Shown: positions 8,386 to 18,410 of the stretch, piece after piece
How positions within the stretch are numbered: position 1 is the first letter of the stretch
Layout: each line of letters begins with the position of its first letter
Source of the DNA: Aeromicrobium wangtongii
GTDB taxonomy: Bacteria; Actinomycetota; Actinomycetes; Propionibacteriales; Nocardioidaceae
Length of the DNA: 64,000 nucleotides
Assembly (NCBI RefSeq): GCF_024584515.1
Contig: NZ_CP102173.1
Location: 868,001-932,000 of the forward strand
Reading direction: 5' to 3'
The notes under the pieces: generated by a model
The model's input: only the letters and a program-made list of their open reading frames with translations
What the model was told of the DNA's origin: nothing
Databases searched by the model: none
Position numbers and translations under genes: made by a program

Positions 8386-8859
8386 TCAACGGGGTCGGGG
8401 GTCCAGGTCGTCCGGCGACATGTGCCACACCTCGGCCAGCCGGTCCAGGACGATCGTCCACACCAGATCCTCCAGGTCCGCGTTGGTCAGGCAGCGCTGG
8501 GTGATCGGGATGCGGAACAGCATGATCCGGTGCCCGTCGGGAATCGGCGCGACGATGCTGAGCGGTACGTCGTCGGTCCACTCCGGCGGCAGCAGCGGCG
8601 CCTCCTCGACGACGACCTCCACCTGGTCGGGCTCGACGGTGAAGTGGGGCTCGAGGGCCGCGAGCACCTCGCCGACCAACAGGTCGAACGATGCCTTGGG
8701 CGGACGGTGCGCGGGCACGCTGCGCGGCGACAACGGGCCCGGCAGCGCCATCGGCCCGCGCGGTCCGCGTCCGCGTCGATCCCGCATCCGCCCGGGGCGC
8801 GGACCGGTGACGACCCCACGCCAGCGCGAGGTCGCGCCGTCGGCCGAGTCACGGGTCAT
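8386..8859 (-). CDS. Zincin-like metallopeptidase family protein lacking HExxH
   Basis: 157 residues. After a basic, Arg/Gly/Pro-rich N-terminus (residues 1–50) comes a compact domain resembling PF06262 zincin-like proteins: FDLLVGEVLAALE, PLSIVAPIPDGHRIMLFRIPI, and the LEDLVWTIVLDRLAEVWHMSP helix. In bacterial relatives this helix carries HExxH; here the position reads DRLAE, so no canonical zinc site exists. Actinobacterial members beside whiB are generally degenerate here, so this may be a non-catalytic subfamily. It is convergent with DUF5719 and divergent from DUF3499. It has its own leaderless-type promoter (TAGGCT then 6 bases). Confidence 0.75.
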   Translation of the reverse strand: MTRDSADGATSRWRGVVTGPRPGRMRDRRGRGPRGPMALPGPLSPRSVPAHRPPKASFDLLVGEVLAALEPHFTVEPDQVEVVVEEAPLLPPEWTDDVPLSIVAPIPDGHRIMLFRIPITQRCLTNADLEDLVWTIVLDRLAEVWHMSPDDLDPRPR

Positions 8860-8865
8860 GCGGTG

Positions 8866-8871
8866 AGCCTA
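8866..8871 (-). promoter_or_regulatory. -10 element of the zincin-like gene
   Basis: On the minus strand TAGGCT is followed by exactly 6 bases and the ATG at 8859. It lies back to back with the DUF3499 promoter, the two hexamers being 24 bases apart. Confidence 0.45.
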
Positions 8872-8895
8872 ACGCGCAGAGCGTGGCCCGCCGGA

Positions 8896-8901
8896 TAACC
8901 T
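8896..8901 (+). promoter_or_regulatory. -10 element of the DUF3499/phosphomannomutase operon
   Basis: TAACCT followed by 6 bases and the GTG start at 8908; no ribosome binding site. The identical hexamer and spacing precede prfB. Confidence 0.45.
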
Positions 8902-8907
8902 CGGCCC

Positions 8908-9237
8908 GTGGGAACAGTTCGACGGTGCACGCGATCCACGTGCTCACAGGCAGCGGTGGCGACGTTGACCTACGTCTACGCCGACCAGACGGCGGTCCTC
9001 GGCCCGCTGGCGACGTACGCCGAGCCGCACACGTACGACCTGTGCGAGCTGCACGCGCAGCGCATGTCCGCACCCCAGGGCTGGCACGTGCTGAGGCTCG
9101 CCCCGGACCCGGACGCCGCCGAGCCCAGCCGCGACGACCTGCTCGCCCTCGCCGATGCCGTCCGCGAGGCCGGCCGGCCCCCTGCCCCCGCCCCCGACGG
9201 TCCGCCGTCCCTACGACTTGTGAGGCCTGATTCGTGA
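8908..9237 (+). CDS. DUF3499 family protein
   Basis: 109 residues, an actinobacterial family of unknown function always found near phosphomannomutase (Rv3258c in Mycobacterium). The N-terminal half looks like a small metal site: CTRSTCSQ (Cys at 7 and 12) and later YDLCELHAQRM with Cys and His, which together could bind zinc; then a Pro-rich linker and LRLVRPDS end. GTG start at 8908 is supported by the -10 six bases upstream. Its stop overlaps the GTG of the next gene (GTGA), so it is coupled to phosphomannomutase. Confidence 0.85.
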   Translation: MGTVRRCTRSTCSQAAVATLTYVYADQTAVLGPLATYAEPHTYDLCELHAQRMSAPQGWHVLRLAPDPDAAEPSRDDLLALADAVREAGRPPAPAPDGPPSLRLVRPDS

Positions 9238-10595
9238 TCGATCCCCGTCTGGAGAAGGTGGTCAAGGCCTATGACGTCCGTGGCCTGTCACCCGCCGAGC
9301 TCGACGCCGACCTGACCCGCGCGCTGGGCGAGGCGTTCGCGATCGAGACCGGCATCGACCAGGGTCGCGGCGCGGCCGTCATCGGGCACGACATGCGCGA
9401 CACCTCGCCCCTGCTGGTCCGCGCCTTCGCCGACGGCGTCCGTGCGCAGGGCGGCAACGTGATCGGCATCGGGCTGGCCTCGACCGATCTGCTCTACTTC
9501 GCCTCCGGCGACTTCGACCTGCCCGGCGCGATGATCACGGCCAGCCACAACCCCGCGCAGTACAACGGCATCAAGCTGTGCCGCGCCGGCGCCAAGCCGA
9601 TCGGCTACGACTCGGGGCTCCGGGCGATCGCGGAGAAGGCGACCGAGCTCCTGGGACGCAGCGAGCTGCCCGAGCCGACCGGGACGTACGAGGAGCGCGA
9701 CGCCCTGACGCGCTATGCGGAGTATCTGCACCAGATCGTGCCGATCCCGGCCGGTCGCCGGCTCAAGGTCGTGGCCGACGCCGGCAACGGCATGGCCGGT
9801 CACACCGTGCCGTCGGTCTTCGCCTCGCTGGACGTCGAGCTCACGCCGATGTACTTCGAGCTGGACGGCACGTTCCCGAACCACGACGCCAACCCGCTGG
9901 ACCACTCGACGCTGGTCGACCTGCAGGCCAAGGTCCGCGAGACCGGTGCTGACATCGGCCTGGCCTTCGACGGCGACGCCGACCGCTGCTTCGTCATCGA
10001 CGAGCGCGGCGAGGTCGTCTCGCCGTCGGCCATCACGGCCCTCATCGCGCACCGCGCCCTCCTGACGACGCCCGGCGCGACGATCCTGCACAACGTCATC
10101 ACCTCCAAGGCCGTGCCCGAGATCATCACCGAGAACGGTGGCACCGCCGTCCGCACACCGGTGGGGCACTCGCTGATCAAGGCCGAGATGGCGCGCACCG
10201 GTGCGGTCTTCGGTGGAGAGCACTCGGGGCACTTCTACTTCAAGGACTTCTTCCTGGCCGACTCCGGCATGATCGCGGCGCTGCACGTCATGGCCGCCCT
10301 CGCCGAGACCGACGGCACCGTCTCCGAGCTCATGGCACAGTACGAGCGCTATGTCGCCTCGGGCGAGATCAACAGCACCGTCGCCGACGGCCCGGCGATC
10401 CTCGCCGAGCTCACCAAGACCTACGGCGACCACGACCAGGACACGATGGACGGGCTCACCGTCACCGCCGACAGCTGGTGGTTCAACGTCCGGGCGTCCA
10501 ACACCGAGCCGTTGCTGCGGCTCAACGTCGAGGGTGACGACGAAGCGACCATGGCCGCGGTGCGCGACGACGTGCTGGCCGTCATCCGTCGGTAG
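9234..10595 (+). CDS. manB: Phosphomannomutase/phosphoglucomutase
   Basis: 453-residue alpha-D-phosphohexomutase that interconverts mannose-6-P and mannose-1-P (and often the glucose phosphates), feeding GDP-mannose and wall glycan synthesis in the cytoplasm. Four family landmarks are in order: VKAYDVRG near the N-terminus, the phosphoserine loop TASHNP with Ser at residue 104, the metal-binding FDGDADR loop, and the sugar-recognition GGEHSGH; the phosphate-binding RASNTEPLLR is near the end. Full length for the family. Position matches Rv3257c. Substrate preference between mannose and glucose cannot be settled from sequence alone. Confidence 0.93.
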   Translation: MIDPRLEKVVKAYDVRGLSPAELDADLTRALGEAFAIETGIDQGRGAAVIGHDMRDTSPLLVRAFADGVRAQGGNVIGIGLASTDLLYFASGDFDLPGAMITASHNPAQYNGIKLCRAGAKPIGYDSGLRAIAEKATELLGRSELPEPTGTYEERDALTRYAEYLHQIVPIPAGRRLKVVADAGNGMAGHTVPSVFASLDVELTPMYFELDGTFPNHDANPLDHSTLVDLQAKVRETGADIGLAFDGDADRCFVIDERGEVVSPSAITALIAHRALLTTPGATILHNVITSKAVPEIITENGGTAVRTPVGHSLIKAEMARTGAVFGGEHSGHFYFKDFFLADSGMIAALHVMAALAETDGTVSELMAQYERYVASGEINSTVADGPAILAELTKTYGDHDQDTMDGLTVTADSWWFNVRASNTEPLLRLNVEGDDEATMAAVRDDVLAVIRR

Positions 10596-10598
10596 GCT
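10593..10598 (+). promoter_or_regulatory. -10 element of the Trm112-like gene
   Basis: TAGGCT, whose TAG includes the phosphomannomutase stop codon, followed by 6 bases and the ATG at 10605. Same hexamer and spacing as sahH. Confidence 0.4.
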
Positions 10599-10604
10599 GC
10601 AGCC

Positions 10605-10775
10605 ATGAACCTCGACCCCGCCCTGCTGGAGATCCTCGTGTGCCCGCAGTGCCGCGCCACGCTGTTCGTCGACGACGACGCCAGCGAGCTCGTCTGCAAT
10701 GCGTGCGCCCTGGCCTACCCCGTCCGCAAGGACATCCCGGTGATGCTCGTCGACGAGGCACGTCCGATCAGCTGA
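10605..10775 (+). CDS. Trm112-like zinc-ribbon small protein
   Basis: 56 residues: starts [16 protein letters not shown] and ends [13 protein letters not shown], the classic bacterial Trm112/YcaR pattern. Cys at 13 and 16 and at 31 and 34 form two CxxC knuckles for one zinc. Eukaryotic and archaeal Trm112 activate methyltransferases; the bacterial role is not settled. It sits 9 bases after phosphomannomutase, as in many actinobacteria, and may be co-transcribed or use its own leaderless promoter. Confidence 0.88.
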   Translation: MNLDPALLEILVCPQCRATLFVDDDASELVCNACALAYPVRKDIPVMLVDEARPIS

Positions 10776-10793
10776 TCTCGGACGTCGCCGGGC

Positions 10794-12464
10794 CTACACG
10801 CGCTTGGGCGTCGCGATCGGGTCGAGCACGTCAGCGACGTGCGGGTCCCCGGCGTCCACGAGGTAGTCGCCCGGCCGGGTCTCGTCCGTCCCGGCACCCA
10901 CGCCGAAGGCCTGGCACACGACCGTGCCGACGACCGCGACCAGCAGGTTCAGCACCAGCGCCGTGATCCCGAAGTAGATCAGGTTCTCGCTGATGTGGAC
11001 CCCGAAGACCTCCAGCGGCCCCACCGAGCCGCCGAAGTGCGAGTCCGGCTTGCCCACGACGGGCTTGTTGTAGGCCGCGATCGTGCCCCACACCATCCCG
11101 ACGGCCCAGCCGGCGAGCAGGGCGTACCGGTGCAGCCACCGCGTGTAGAGGCCGATGACGATCGACGGCAGCGTCTGCAGGATCCAGATGCCACCGAGCA
11201 GCTGCAGGTTGATCGCGAAGTCCTTGGGCAGCGCGAGCACGAACACGAGTGCGCCGAACTTGACCAGCAGGGACGCGATCTTGCTCTGCTGCGACTCCTG
11301 CGCATCGGTCGCATCGGGGTTGATGTACGCCTTGTAGATGTTGCGGGTCCACAGGTTCGCCGCTGCGATCGACATGATCGCTGCCGGGACGAACGCGCCG
11401 ATCGCGATGGCCGCGAACGCGACGCCCGCGAACCAGGGACTGAACTCCTGCTCGAACAGCTGGGGGATCGCGAGCTGGGGATTCTTGACCTGGATGCCGG
11501 CGGCGATCGCCGCGATGCCCAGCAGCGCCAGCAGCCCGAGCAGGAACGAGTACGCCGGGAGCAGCGCGGCATTGCGGCGGATGATGTTGCGGTTCTTGGT
11601 CGACAGCACCGCCGTGACCGAGTGCGGATACATGAACAGGGCCAGCGCCGAGCCCAGCGACAAGGAGGCGTAGGCCCACTGCGAGACCCCCATCCCGGGA
11701 ATGAGCCCCTTGGCGCTGGCCTCGCCGGCTGCGATCGCATCGGCGTTGTCGCTGTTGAACGAGCTGAACGCCTTCTCGGCGGACTCGAAGATGCCGCTCC
11801 ACCCGCCGAGCTGGGTCGGCAGGTAGATCACGGCCACGATGATCACCAGGTAGATCAACGTGTCCTTGACGAAGGCGATCAGCGCGGGCGCGCGCAGGCC
11901 TGAGGAGTACGTGTAGGCGGCGAGCAGGGCGAATGCGATGAACAACGGCAGGTCCTTGCGGAACCAGCTGGCGTCGTCGCCTCCGCCGAGGCCCATGACG
12001 TCCAGCACCGCCTGGATGCCCACGAGCTGCAGGGCGATGTAGGGCAGGGTCGCCAGGATGCCGGTGAAGGCGATCGCGAGCGACAAGGTCTTGGAGTCGA
12101 AGCGGCCCTGCACGAAGTCGGCGGGGGTGACGTACGAACGTCGGTGCGAGACCGACCACAGACGCGGCAGGAAGATGAAGATGATGGGGTACAGGATGAT
12201 CGTGTACGGCACCGCGAAGAAGCCCGTCACGCTCCCGGCGTAGAGCGTCGCCGGCACCGCGATGAAGGTGTAGGCCGTGTAGATGTCGCCGCCGATCAGG
12301 AACCACGCGACGAAGGTGCCGAAGCTGCGACCGCCGAGCCCCCACTCGTCGAGGCTGTCGAGCTCGCCGACCTTGCGCCATCGGGCGGCCAGGAACCCCA
12401 GCACCGTGACGAGCAGGAAGAAGAACAGGAAGACGGTCAGTGCGACCGGGTCGACGTCATTCAT
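10794..12464 (-). CDS. mctP: Monocarboxylate uptake permease, sodium:solute symporter family
   Basis: 556-residue membrane protein of the SSS family with about 13 hydrophobic segments. The FLIGGDIYTAYTF and VTPADFVQGRFDSKTLSL segments and the partner DUF3311 gene identify it as MctP-like, a cation-coupled importer of monocarboxylates such as lactate, pyruvate, acetate or propionate. The Pro/Lys tail is cytosolic. Its ATG overlaps the stop of the DUF3311 gene (ATGA), so the two are made together. Convergent with the Trm112-like gene. Exact substrate is inferred from the family, not from residues seen. Confidence 0.87.
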   Translation of the reverse strand: MNDVDPVALTVFLFFFLLVTVLGFLAARWRKVGELDSLDEWGLGGRSFGTFVAWFLIGGDIYTAYTFIAVPATLYAGSVTGFFAVPYTIILYPIIFIFLPRLWSVSHRRSYVTPADFVQGRFDSKTLSLAIAFTGILATLPYIALQLVGIQAVLDVMGLGGGDDASWFRKDLPLFIAFALLAAYTYSSGLRAPALIAFVKDTLIYLVIIVAVIYLPTQLGGWSGIFESAEKAFSSFNSDNADAIAAGEASAKGLIPGMGVSQWAYASLSLGSALALFMYPHSVTAVLSTKNRNIIRRNAALLPAYSFLLGLLALLGIAAIAAGIQVKNPQLAIPQLFEQEFSPWFAGVAFAAIAIGAFVPAAIMSIAAANLWTRNIYKAYINPDATDAQESQQSKIASLLVKFGALVFVLALPKDFAINLQLLGGIWILQTLPSIVIGLYTRWLHRYALLAGWAVGMVWGTIAAYNKPVVGKPDSHFGGSVGPLEVFGVHISENLIYFGITALVLNLLVAVVGTVVCQAFGVGAGTDETRPGDYLVDAGDPHVADVLDPIATPKRV

Positions 12465-12739
12465 CGCTCGCCGTCCTTGCCGTCCTTGCCGCCCGTGGAG
12501 AGCCCCGCGGCCCGGCGCCGCTGCCGCTCGTGACCGATCACCAGCCAGTACGCGATCGAGGTCAGCACGACGGAGACCAGGACCAGCACGAACTGGTACC
12601 AGAAGAAGAACGGGATGCCCGCGAGCTCAGGATCGCGCCGGGCGTACGTCGAGACGAGCAGGGGGAGCGCGACGGCGATGGCCAGCGCGACCCCGGCTGC
12701 GTACAGCGGGCCCTTTCCGGGCGGTGTGTGTTCTGGCAT
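12461..12739 (-). CDS. DUF3311 small membrane subunit of MctP transporter
   Basis: 92 residues with two transmembrane helices (about 13–33 and 46–66) connected by a short loop carrying the conserved IPFFFWYQF stretch, followed by a basic tail. DUF3311 proteins are encoded directly upstream of MctP-type symporters and are thought to be an auxiliary subunit. ATG at 12739 chosen because it has GGAGGAT upstream; an earlier Met at 12772 would add a polar, unconserved extension. Confidence 0.82.
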   Translation of the reverse strand: MPEHTPPGKGPLYAAGVALAIAVALPLLVSTYARRDPELAGIPFFFWYQFVLVLVSVVLTSIAYWLVIGHERQRRRAAGLSTGGKDGKDGER

Positions 12740-12762
12740 CGGATCCCCCGATCCTCCCCGGA

Positions 12763-12778
12763 CGTGACCCACGTCACG
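12763..12778. promoter_or_regulatory. Palindrome upstream of DUF3311-mctP
   Basis: CGTGAC–CCAC–GTCACG, 6-bp perfect arms, 24 bases before the DUF3311 start. It lies downstream of an A+T-rich patch (TTAAAT area, 12789–12795) that is the likely minus-strand promoter, so it could be a repressor operator. Nothing identifies the regulator. Confidence 0.35.
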
Positions 12779-12885
12779 CCGAGATCCAATTTAATGGTTG
12801 CGGTTCGCAATGCAAGGGGCTGAGCGGACGTTCGGGGCGCCGTACCGACCCGGTGTTTGATTGGGTGGGAGTGGGGGTCCGCCGG

Positions 12886-12891
12886 TAGGCT
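12886..12891 (+). promoter_or_regulatory. -10 element of sahH
   Basis: TAGGCT, 6 bases before the ATG at 12898, no Shine-Dalgarno sequence. Supports a leaderless sahH mRNA. Confidence 0.45.
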
Positions 12892-12897
12892 GTCGCC

Positions 12898-14325
<1,428 letters not shown>

Positions 14326-14342
14326 GATTTCACCTAGCAGTC

Positions 14343-14382
14343 GTGAACGAGCGCCAGATGTCTGCATCTGGCGCTCGTTCAC
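14343..14382 (+). terminator. Perfect 18-bp hairpin after sahH
   Basis: Arms 14343–14360 and 14365–14382 are exact inverted copies separated by TCTG. There is no T-tract, as is usual for high-GC actinobacterial terminators. Its right arm runs into the -35 region expected for mtrA. Confidence 0.8.
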
Positions 14383-14395
14383 GTCGGTGGCTCCG

Positions 14396-14401
14396 TACTA
14401 T
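14396..14401 (+). promoter_or_regulatory. -10 element of mtrAB-lpqB
   Basis: TACTAT followed by 6 bases and the GTG of mtrA at 14408. The matching -35 region (about 14373–14378) falls within the right arm of the sahH terminator. Confidence 0.45.
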
Positions 14402-14407
14402 TGACGC

Positions 14408-15106
14408 GTGAGCTACCGACGGACCAAGCGCGACCGGGTGCTTGTCGTCGACGATGACGCCTCGCTCGCCGAGATGCTGACGATCGTCCTGGAGGGCGAG
14501 GGCCTGACCACGGCGGTGTGCCGCTCCGGGGACCGGGTCATGTCCGCATTCGCCCAGTTCAAGCCCGATGTCGTGCTGCTCGACCTGATGCTGCCGGGGC
14601 TGGACGGCATGAGCGTGTGCCGTCAGATCCGTGCCGCGTCCGGCGTCCCGATCATCATGCTGACGGCCAAGTCCGACACCCCCGACGTCGTCGCGGGGCT
14701 CGAGGCCGGCGCCGACGACTACATCACCAAGCCGTTCAAGAACACCGAGCTCGTCGCCCGCGTCCGGGCCCGCCTGCGTCGCTCGGACCAGATCGCCGAG
14801 ACGCTCGTGTTCGGTGACATCGTCCTGGACCCCGCCGGACACACGGTGTCGCGCAAGGGCGAGCCGCTGGAGCTGACCCCGCTGGAGTTCGACCTGCTGG
14901 CCTGTCTGCTGGGCGATCCCTCGCAGGTCTTCACCCGCGAGTCCCTCCTGCAGAAGGTGTGGGGATACCACCACCCGGGCGACACCAAGCTGGTCAACGT
15001 CCACATGACCCGCCTGCGCTCCAAGATCGAGGACGACGCCGAGAACCCCCAGGTCATCCGCACCGTCCGGGGGGTCGGGTACCAAGCGATCCTCCCGGGC
15101 TCATGA
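14408..15106 (+). CDS. mtrA: Two-component response regulator MtrA
   Basis: 232-residue OmpR/PhoB-type regulator. The receiver domain has the acidic pair VVDDD, phospho-acceptor Asp near residue 59 in VLLDLMLPG, and the KPFKN switch Lys; the C-terminal winged helix reads LTPLEFDLLACLL and TVRGVGYQAI. MtrA with MtrB controls cell-wall hydrolases, division and osmotic response in actinobacteria. Synteny sahH–mtrA–mtrB–lpqB identifies it beyond family level. Start GTG at 14408 follows the -10 directly; the stop is 10 bases before mtrB. Confidence 0.96.
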   Translation: MSYRRTKRDRVLVVDDDASLAEMLTIVLEGEGLTTAVCRSGDRVMSAFAQFKPDVVLLDLMLPGLDGMSVCRQIRAASGVPIIMLTAKSDTPDVVAGLEAGADDYITKPFKNTELVARVRARLRRSDQIAETLVFGDIVLDPAGHTVSRKGEPLELTPLEFDLLACLLGDPSQVFTRESLLQKVWGYHHPGDTKLVNVHMTRLRSKIEDDAENPQVIRTVRGVGYQAILPGS

Positions 15107-15116
15107 CGGCGCGCTG

Positions 15117-16646
15117 ATGCCCAGCCTCGGCCGGTTGTGGCGTCGCTCGATCCAGGCGCGGGTCGTGACCAGCACGATCCTGCTGAGCACCCTGGTCGTC
15201 ACGCTGACCGGCTGGGCGCTGCTGCGCGACGTCGCCGACGGCCTGGCCGACAGTCGCCGCTCGACGGCGATCTCCGAGGCGCGGTCGGGCTTCGACTACG
15301 CGCAGACCCAGCTCGACGCCGCGGTCGACACCGAGACGTCCACCCAGTCGCAGGTGCTGACCCAGATGGTCGACTCCCTGACCCGCTCGCGCGGGGCCAG
15401 CAGGACGTACGAGCTCGTGCTGGAGGGGCCGCTCCTGACCGAGGACGGCGAGGTCCCCATCCGCTCGTCGGCCGCGATCGACCCGGACTCCCTGCCGCGC
15501 GACCTCTCGGACGCCGTGCGGTCCGGGCCCGGGACGTTCTGGCGCTACTCCGACCTGGCCCTGCTGGGCTCGTCGACGCGGGACGCGTCCGTCGTGGTCG
15601 GCAGCCAGCTGCGGGCGCCGGGCAGCGGGGACACGTATGCGCTGTTCTACCTGTTCTCGCTGGCCGACCAGCAGGAGACCCTCGACCTCGTGCGCCGCGC
15701 GCTGCTGCTCGGCGGGATCGCCATGGTGCTCATGGTCGGCGGGGTGGCGTGGCTGGTGTCCCGGCAGGTGCTCGACCCCGTGCGGCTCGCGCGCCGCATC
15801 GCCGAGCGCTACGCCAGCGGCAACCTCGAGCAGCGCATGCACGTCTCCGGAGAGGACGACATCGCCCGGCTCAGCTCGTCCTTCAACCAGATGGCGGCCA
15901 GCCTGCAGAGCCAGATCCGGCGGCTCGAGAACCTGTCGCGGGTGCAGCAGCGGTTCGTGTCGGACGTGTCCCACGAGCTGCGGACGCCGCTGACCACCGT
16001 GCAGATGGCCAGCGAGGTCCTGTACGACTCACGGGACCGGTTCGACCCCCAGACGGCGCGGTCCGCGGAGCTGCTCAAGCGGGAGCTGGACCGGTTCGAG
16101 TCCCTGCTGTCCGATCTGCTCGATCTCAGCCGGTTCGACGCGGGAGCGGCCGACCTCGAGCTCGACCTGGTCGATCTGGCGCAGGTCGCCCGGGACGCAG
16201 CCGATGATCCCGTCCTGGAGCGAGCCGGCATCACGGTTCGCCTGGTCGGCGTCGAGCATCCCGCAGTGGTCGAGGCCGATCCACGCAGGATCGACCGCAT
16301 CGTGCGCAACCTGCTGGCCAATGCGGCCAAGTACAGCCAGTCACCCGTCGTCGAGATCCGGGTCGCCCAGAATGACGAGTCCGTCAGCCTCGCGGTCCGC
16401 GACTTCGGCGTGGGCCTGTCCGGCGACGAGGCCATCCGGGTCTTCGACCGGTTCTGGCGCGCCGATCCCGCCCGCGCGCAGGGCGGCACCGGCCTGGGAC
16501 TGGCGATCTCGCGCGAGGACGCGGCCCTGCACGGCGGGACGCTGCAGGCCTGGGGGCGTCCCGGTGCCGGCAGCGAGTTCATCCTGACGCTGCCCAAGCC
16601 TGAGGGATCGGCCAAGCACCCACCTCTCGTCTCGGTGTTCGCATGA
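15117..16646 (+). CDS. mtrB: Sensor histidine kinase MtrB
   Basis: 509-residue membrane kinase, partner of MtrA. One transmembrane helix near residues 17–35, an extracytoplasmic sensor region, a second helix near 195–215, a HAMP linker, the HisKA dimerisation helix with phospho-acceptor His286 in SHELRTP, and a HATPase domain with NLLANAAKYS, DFGVGLS and GGTGLGLAIS. Length and layout match other MtrB proteins. It overlaps lpqB by four bases, so the lipoprotein that modulates MtrB signalling is translated with it. Confidence 0.95.
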   Translation: MPSLGRLWRRSIQARVVTSTILLSTLVVTLTGWALLRDVADGLADSRRSTAISEARSGFDYAQTQLDAAVDTETSTQSQVLTQMVDSLTRSRGASRTYELVLEGPLLTEDGEVPIRSSAAIDPDSLPRDLSDAVRSGPGTFWRYSDLALLGSSTRDASVVVGSQLRAPGSGDTYALFYLFSLADQQETLDLVRRALLLGGIAMVLMVGGVAWLVSRQVLDPVRLARRIAERYASGNLEQRMHVSGEDDIARLSSSFNQMAASLQSQIRRLENLSRVQQRFVSDVSHELRTPLTTVQMASEVLYDSRDRFDPQTARSAELLKRELDRFESLLSDLLDLSRFDAGAADLELDLVDLAQVARDAADDPVLERAGITVRLVGVEHPAVVEADPRRIDRIVRNLLANAAKYSQSPVVEIRVAQNDESVSLAVRDFGVGLSGDEAIRVFDRFWRADPARAQGGTGLGLAISREDAALHGGTLQAWGRPGAGSEFILTLPKPEGSAKHPPLVSVFA

Positions 16647-18385
16647 TGCGGCTGCGCAGCATCCGTCGCCTGATCGCCGGCGGGCTGGCCGTCGCGGTCG
16701 TGTCGGGCTGTGCGGGCATCCCGTCGTCCGGTCCGGTCACCAAGGTCGCCGACGACGGCGGTCTGGGCCAGAGCGCCGTCCGCTACGCCCCGGCCCGCCC
16801 ATTGCCGGGAGCGACGCCCGAGCAGATCGTGCGCGGCTACCTCGATGCGATGCTGGCCTTCCCGGCGTCCTCACGCACCGCATCGGCGTTCCTGACGCGG
16901 CGCGCGGCTCGTGACTGGGTCTCCTCCTCGCAGGTCCGGATCTACTCCGGGCCCGAGGTGGGCGGAGCGCTGGACGTCGACGGGCGCCCCAGTGCGGCCG
17001 AGGACCCGTCGGAGCCGGTCAAGGTGCGCCTGGGGTTCACCGAGGCCGCGCGCCTGGACCGGCAGGGCCGCTACGCCCGTCGGGCCGTCCCGGCGGCGCT
17101 CACCTACACGCTGCAGCAGGTCAAGGGGGAGTGGCGGATCACCGACCCGCAGGACGGCCTGCTGGTCAACGAGAAGTTCTTCACCGACTACTTCCGATCG
17201 TTCGACCTGTACTTCTTCGACCGACCGGGTCGACGCCTCGTCCCCGACCCCGTGTACCTCGTGGTGGGCGACCAGCTCGCGACGACGCTGCTCACGAGCC
17301 TGGCGGGCGGCCCGGCGCCGGACTCGGTGGAGTCGATGCGCACCTATGTGCCGCCGAGAACCGGACTGCGACCGTCCGTGCCGGTGTCGGACGACGGCGT
17401 CGCCGATGTCGAGTTCACCGACGACCTCGCCGATGCCACTGACACCGCCCGGGACCACCTCTCGGCGCAGGTCGTCTGGACCCTCCGGCAGGCCCCGGGT
17501 GTGGAGGGCGTCCGGCTGCTGGGCGGCGACACCGCACTGACCGCTGGCGGCGACGAGATCCAACCGGTGCAGGCCTGGGGTGGCTACGGACCCAGCACGG
17601 CCCGCGGTCGCACCTATGCCGTCGTGGAGAACAGGGTCGCCGAGATCGACGACGGCCGGATCATCCCGATCAGCGGACGATGGGGCAAGAATGCGCGCGG
17701 CGCCGAGCTGGTCGCGGTGTCGCAGTCGGGTGTCGCGGGTGTGCTCCCCGGCGACGACGCCGTCAGGGTGACGTCGCGCGACGGATCGGCGCCGCTCACG
17801 GTCGGCGGCAACGACTTCATCGAGCCCGACTGGGACTCCGACGGGCGGCTGTGGCTCGTCGACCGCGCGGCCGGCGGCACCCGCGTCCGCGTCGTGTCCG
17901 ACCAGCAGCAGGTCCAGATCGCGGTCCCCGGACTCGCCCGTCTGGACGTCACCTCGTTCAAGATCTCCCCGGACGACACCCGGTACGCGGTCACGGCCGG
18001 CCGGCGGATGTACGTCGGCGAGGTCGTGCGGGACGTCAAGGACCAGGTGCTGGGGCTGGGCCTCCCGTCCCGTGTCTTCACGACGGTGAGCGGGCCGCGA
18101 GCGGCTTCCTGGTCGTCGCCGACCGAGCTGTCCTTCCTCGGTGACAGCCAGGCCGGTGTGCAGATCTACCAGGTGCAGATCGACGGCTCGCGGACTACCA
18201 GCGAGGTGGCCCGCAGCGGCTCCCTGCTGCCCGATGTCCGAGCCCGCGGCCTCGCGATCGCGCAGGGCGGCACCGGGACGCTCCACGTCAGTGACGCGCG
18301 CCGACGGCTGTGGTACCTGCCGAGGGGCGGCTCCTGGCGGATGATCGACACCCCGCCGGCCACAGGGCTGAGCTACGGCCGCTGA
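16643..18385 (+). CDS. lpqB: Lipoprotein LpqB
   Basis: 580 residues. The N-terminal signal ends in a lipobox VVSGC (Cys near residue 23), so the protein is anchored to the outer face of the membrane. A GerMN domain follows in the middle (around 180–300, with DPVYLVVGDQLATTLLTSL), then a six- or seven-bladed beta-propeller-like C-terminal half (LWLVDR, FKISPDDTRYAV, AASWSSPTELSFLG). LpqB interacts with the MtrB sensor domain and tunes MtrA phosphorylation in mycobacteria (family knowledge). ATG start overlaps the mtrB stop. Confidence 0.94.
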   Translation: MMRLRSIRRLIAGGLAVAVVSGCAGIPSSGPVTKVADDGGLGQSAVRYAPARPLPGATPEQIVRGYLDAMLAFPASSRTASAFLTRRAARDWVSSSQVRIYSGPEVGGALDVDGRPSAAEDPSEPVKVRLGFTEAARLDRQGRYARRAVPAALTYTLQQVKGEWRITDPQDGLLVNEKFFTDYFRSFDLYFFDRPGRRLVPDPVYLVVGDQLATTLLTSLAGGPAPDSVESMRTYVPPRTGLRPSVPVSDDGVADVEFTDDLADATDTARDHLSAQVVWTLRQAPGVEGVRLLGGDTALTAGGDEIQPVQAWGGYGPSTARGRTYAVVENRVAEIDDGRIIPISGRWGKNARGAELVAVSQSGVAGVLPGDDAVRVTSRDGSAPLTVGGNDFIEPDWDSDGRLWLVDRAAGGTRVRVVSDQQQVQIAVPGLARLDVTSFKISPDDTRYAVTAGRRMYVGEVVRDVKDQVLGLGLPSRVFTTVSGPRAASWSSPTELSFLGDSQAGVQIYQVQIDGSRTTSEVARSGSLLPDVRARGLAIAQGGTGTLHVSDARRRLWYLPRGGSWRMIDTPPATGLSYGR

Positions 18386-18410
18386 CCCCACAGGCCGGCG
18401 GCGAAGGCTG

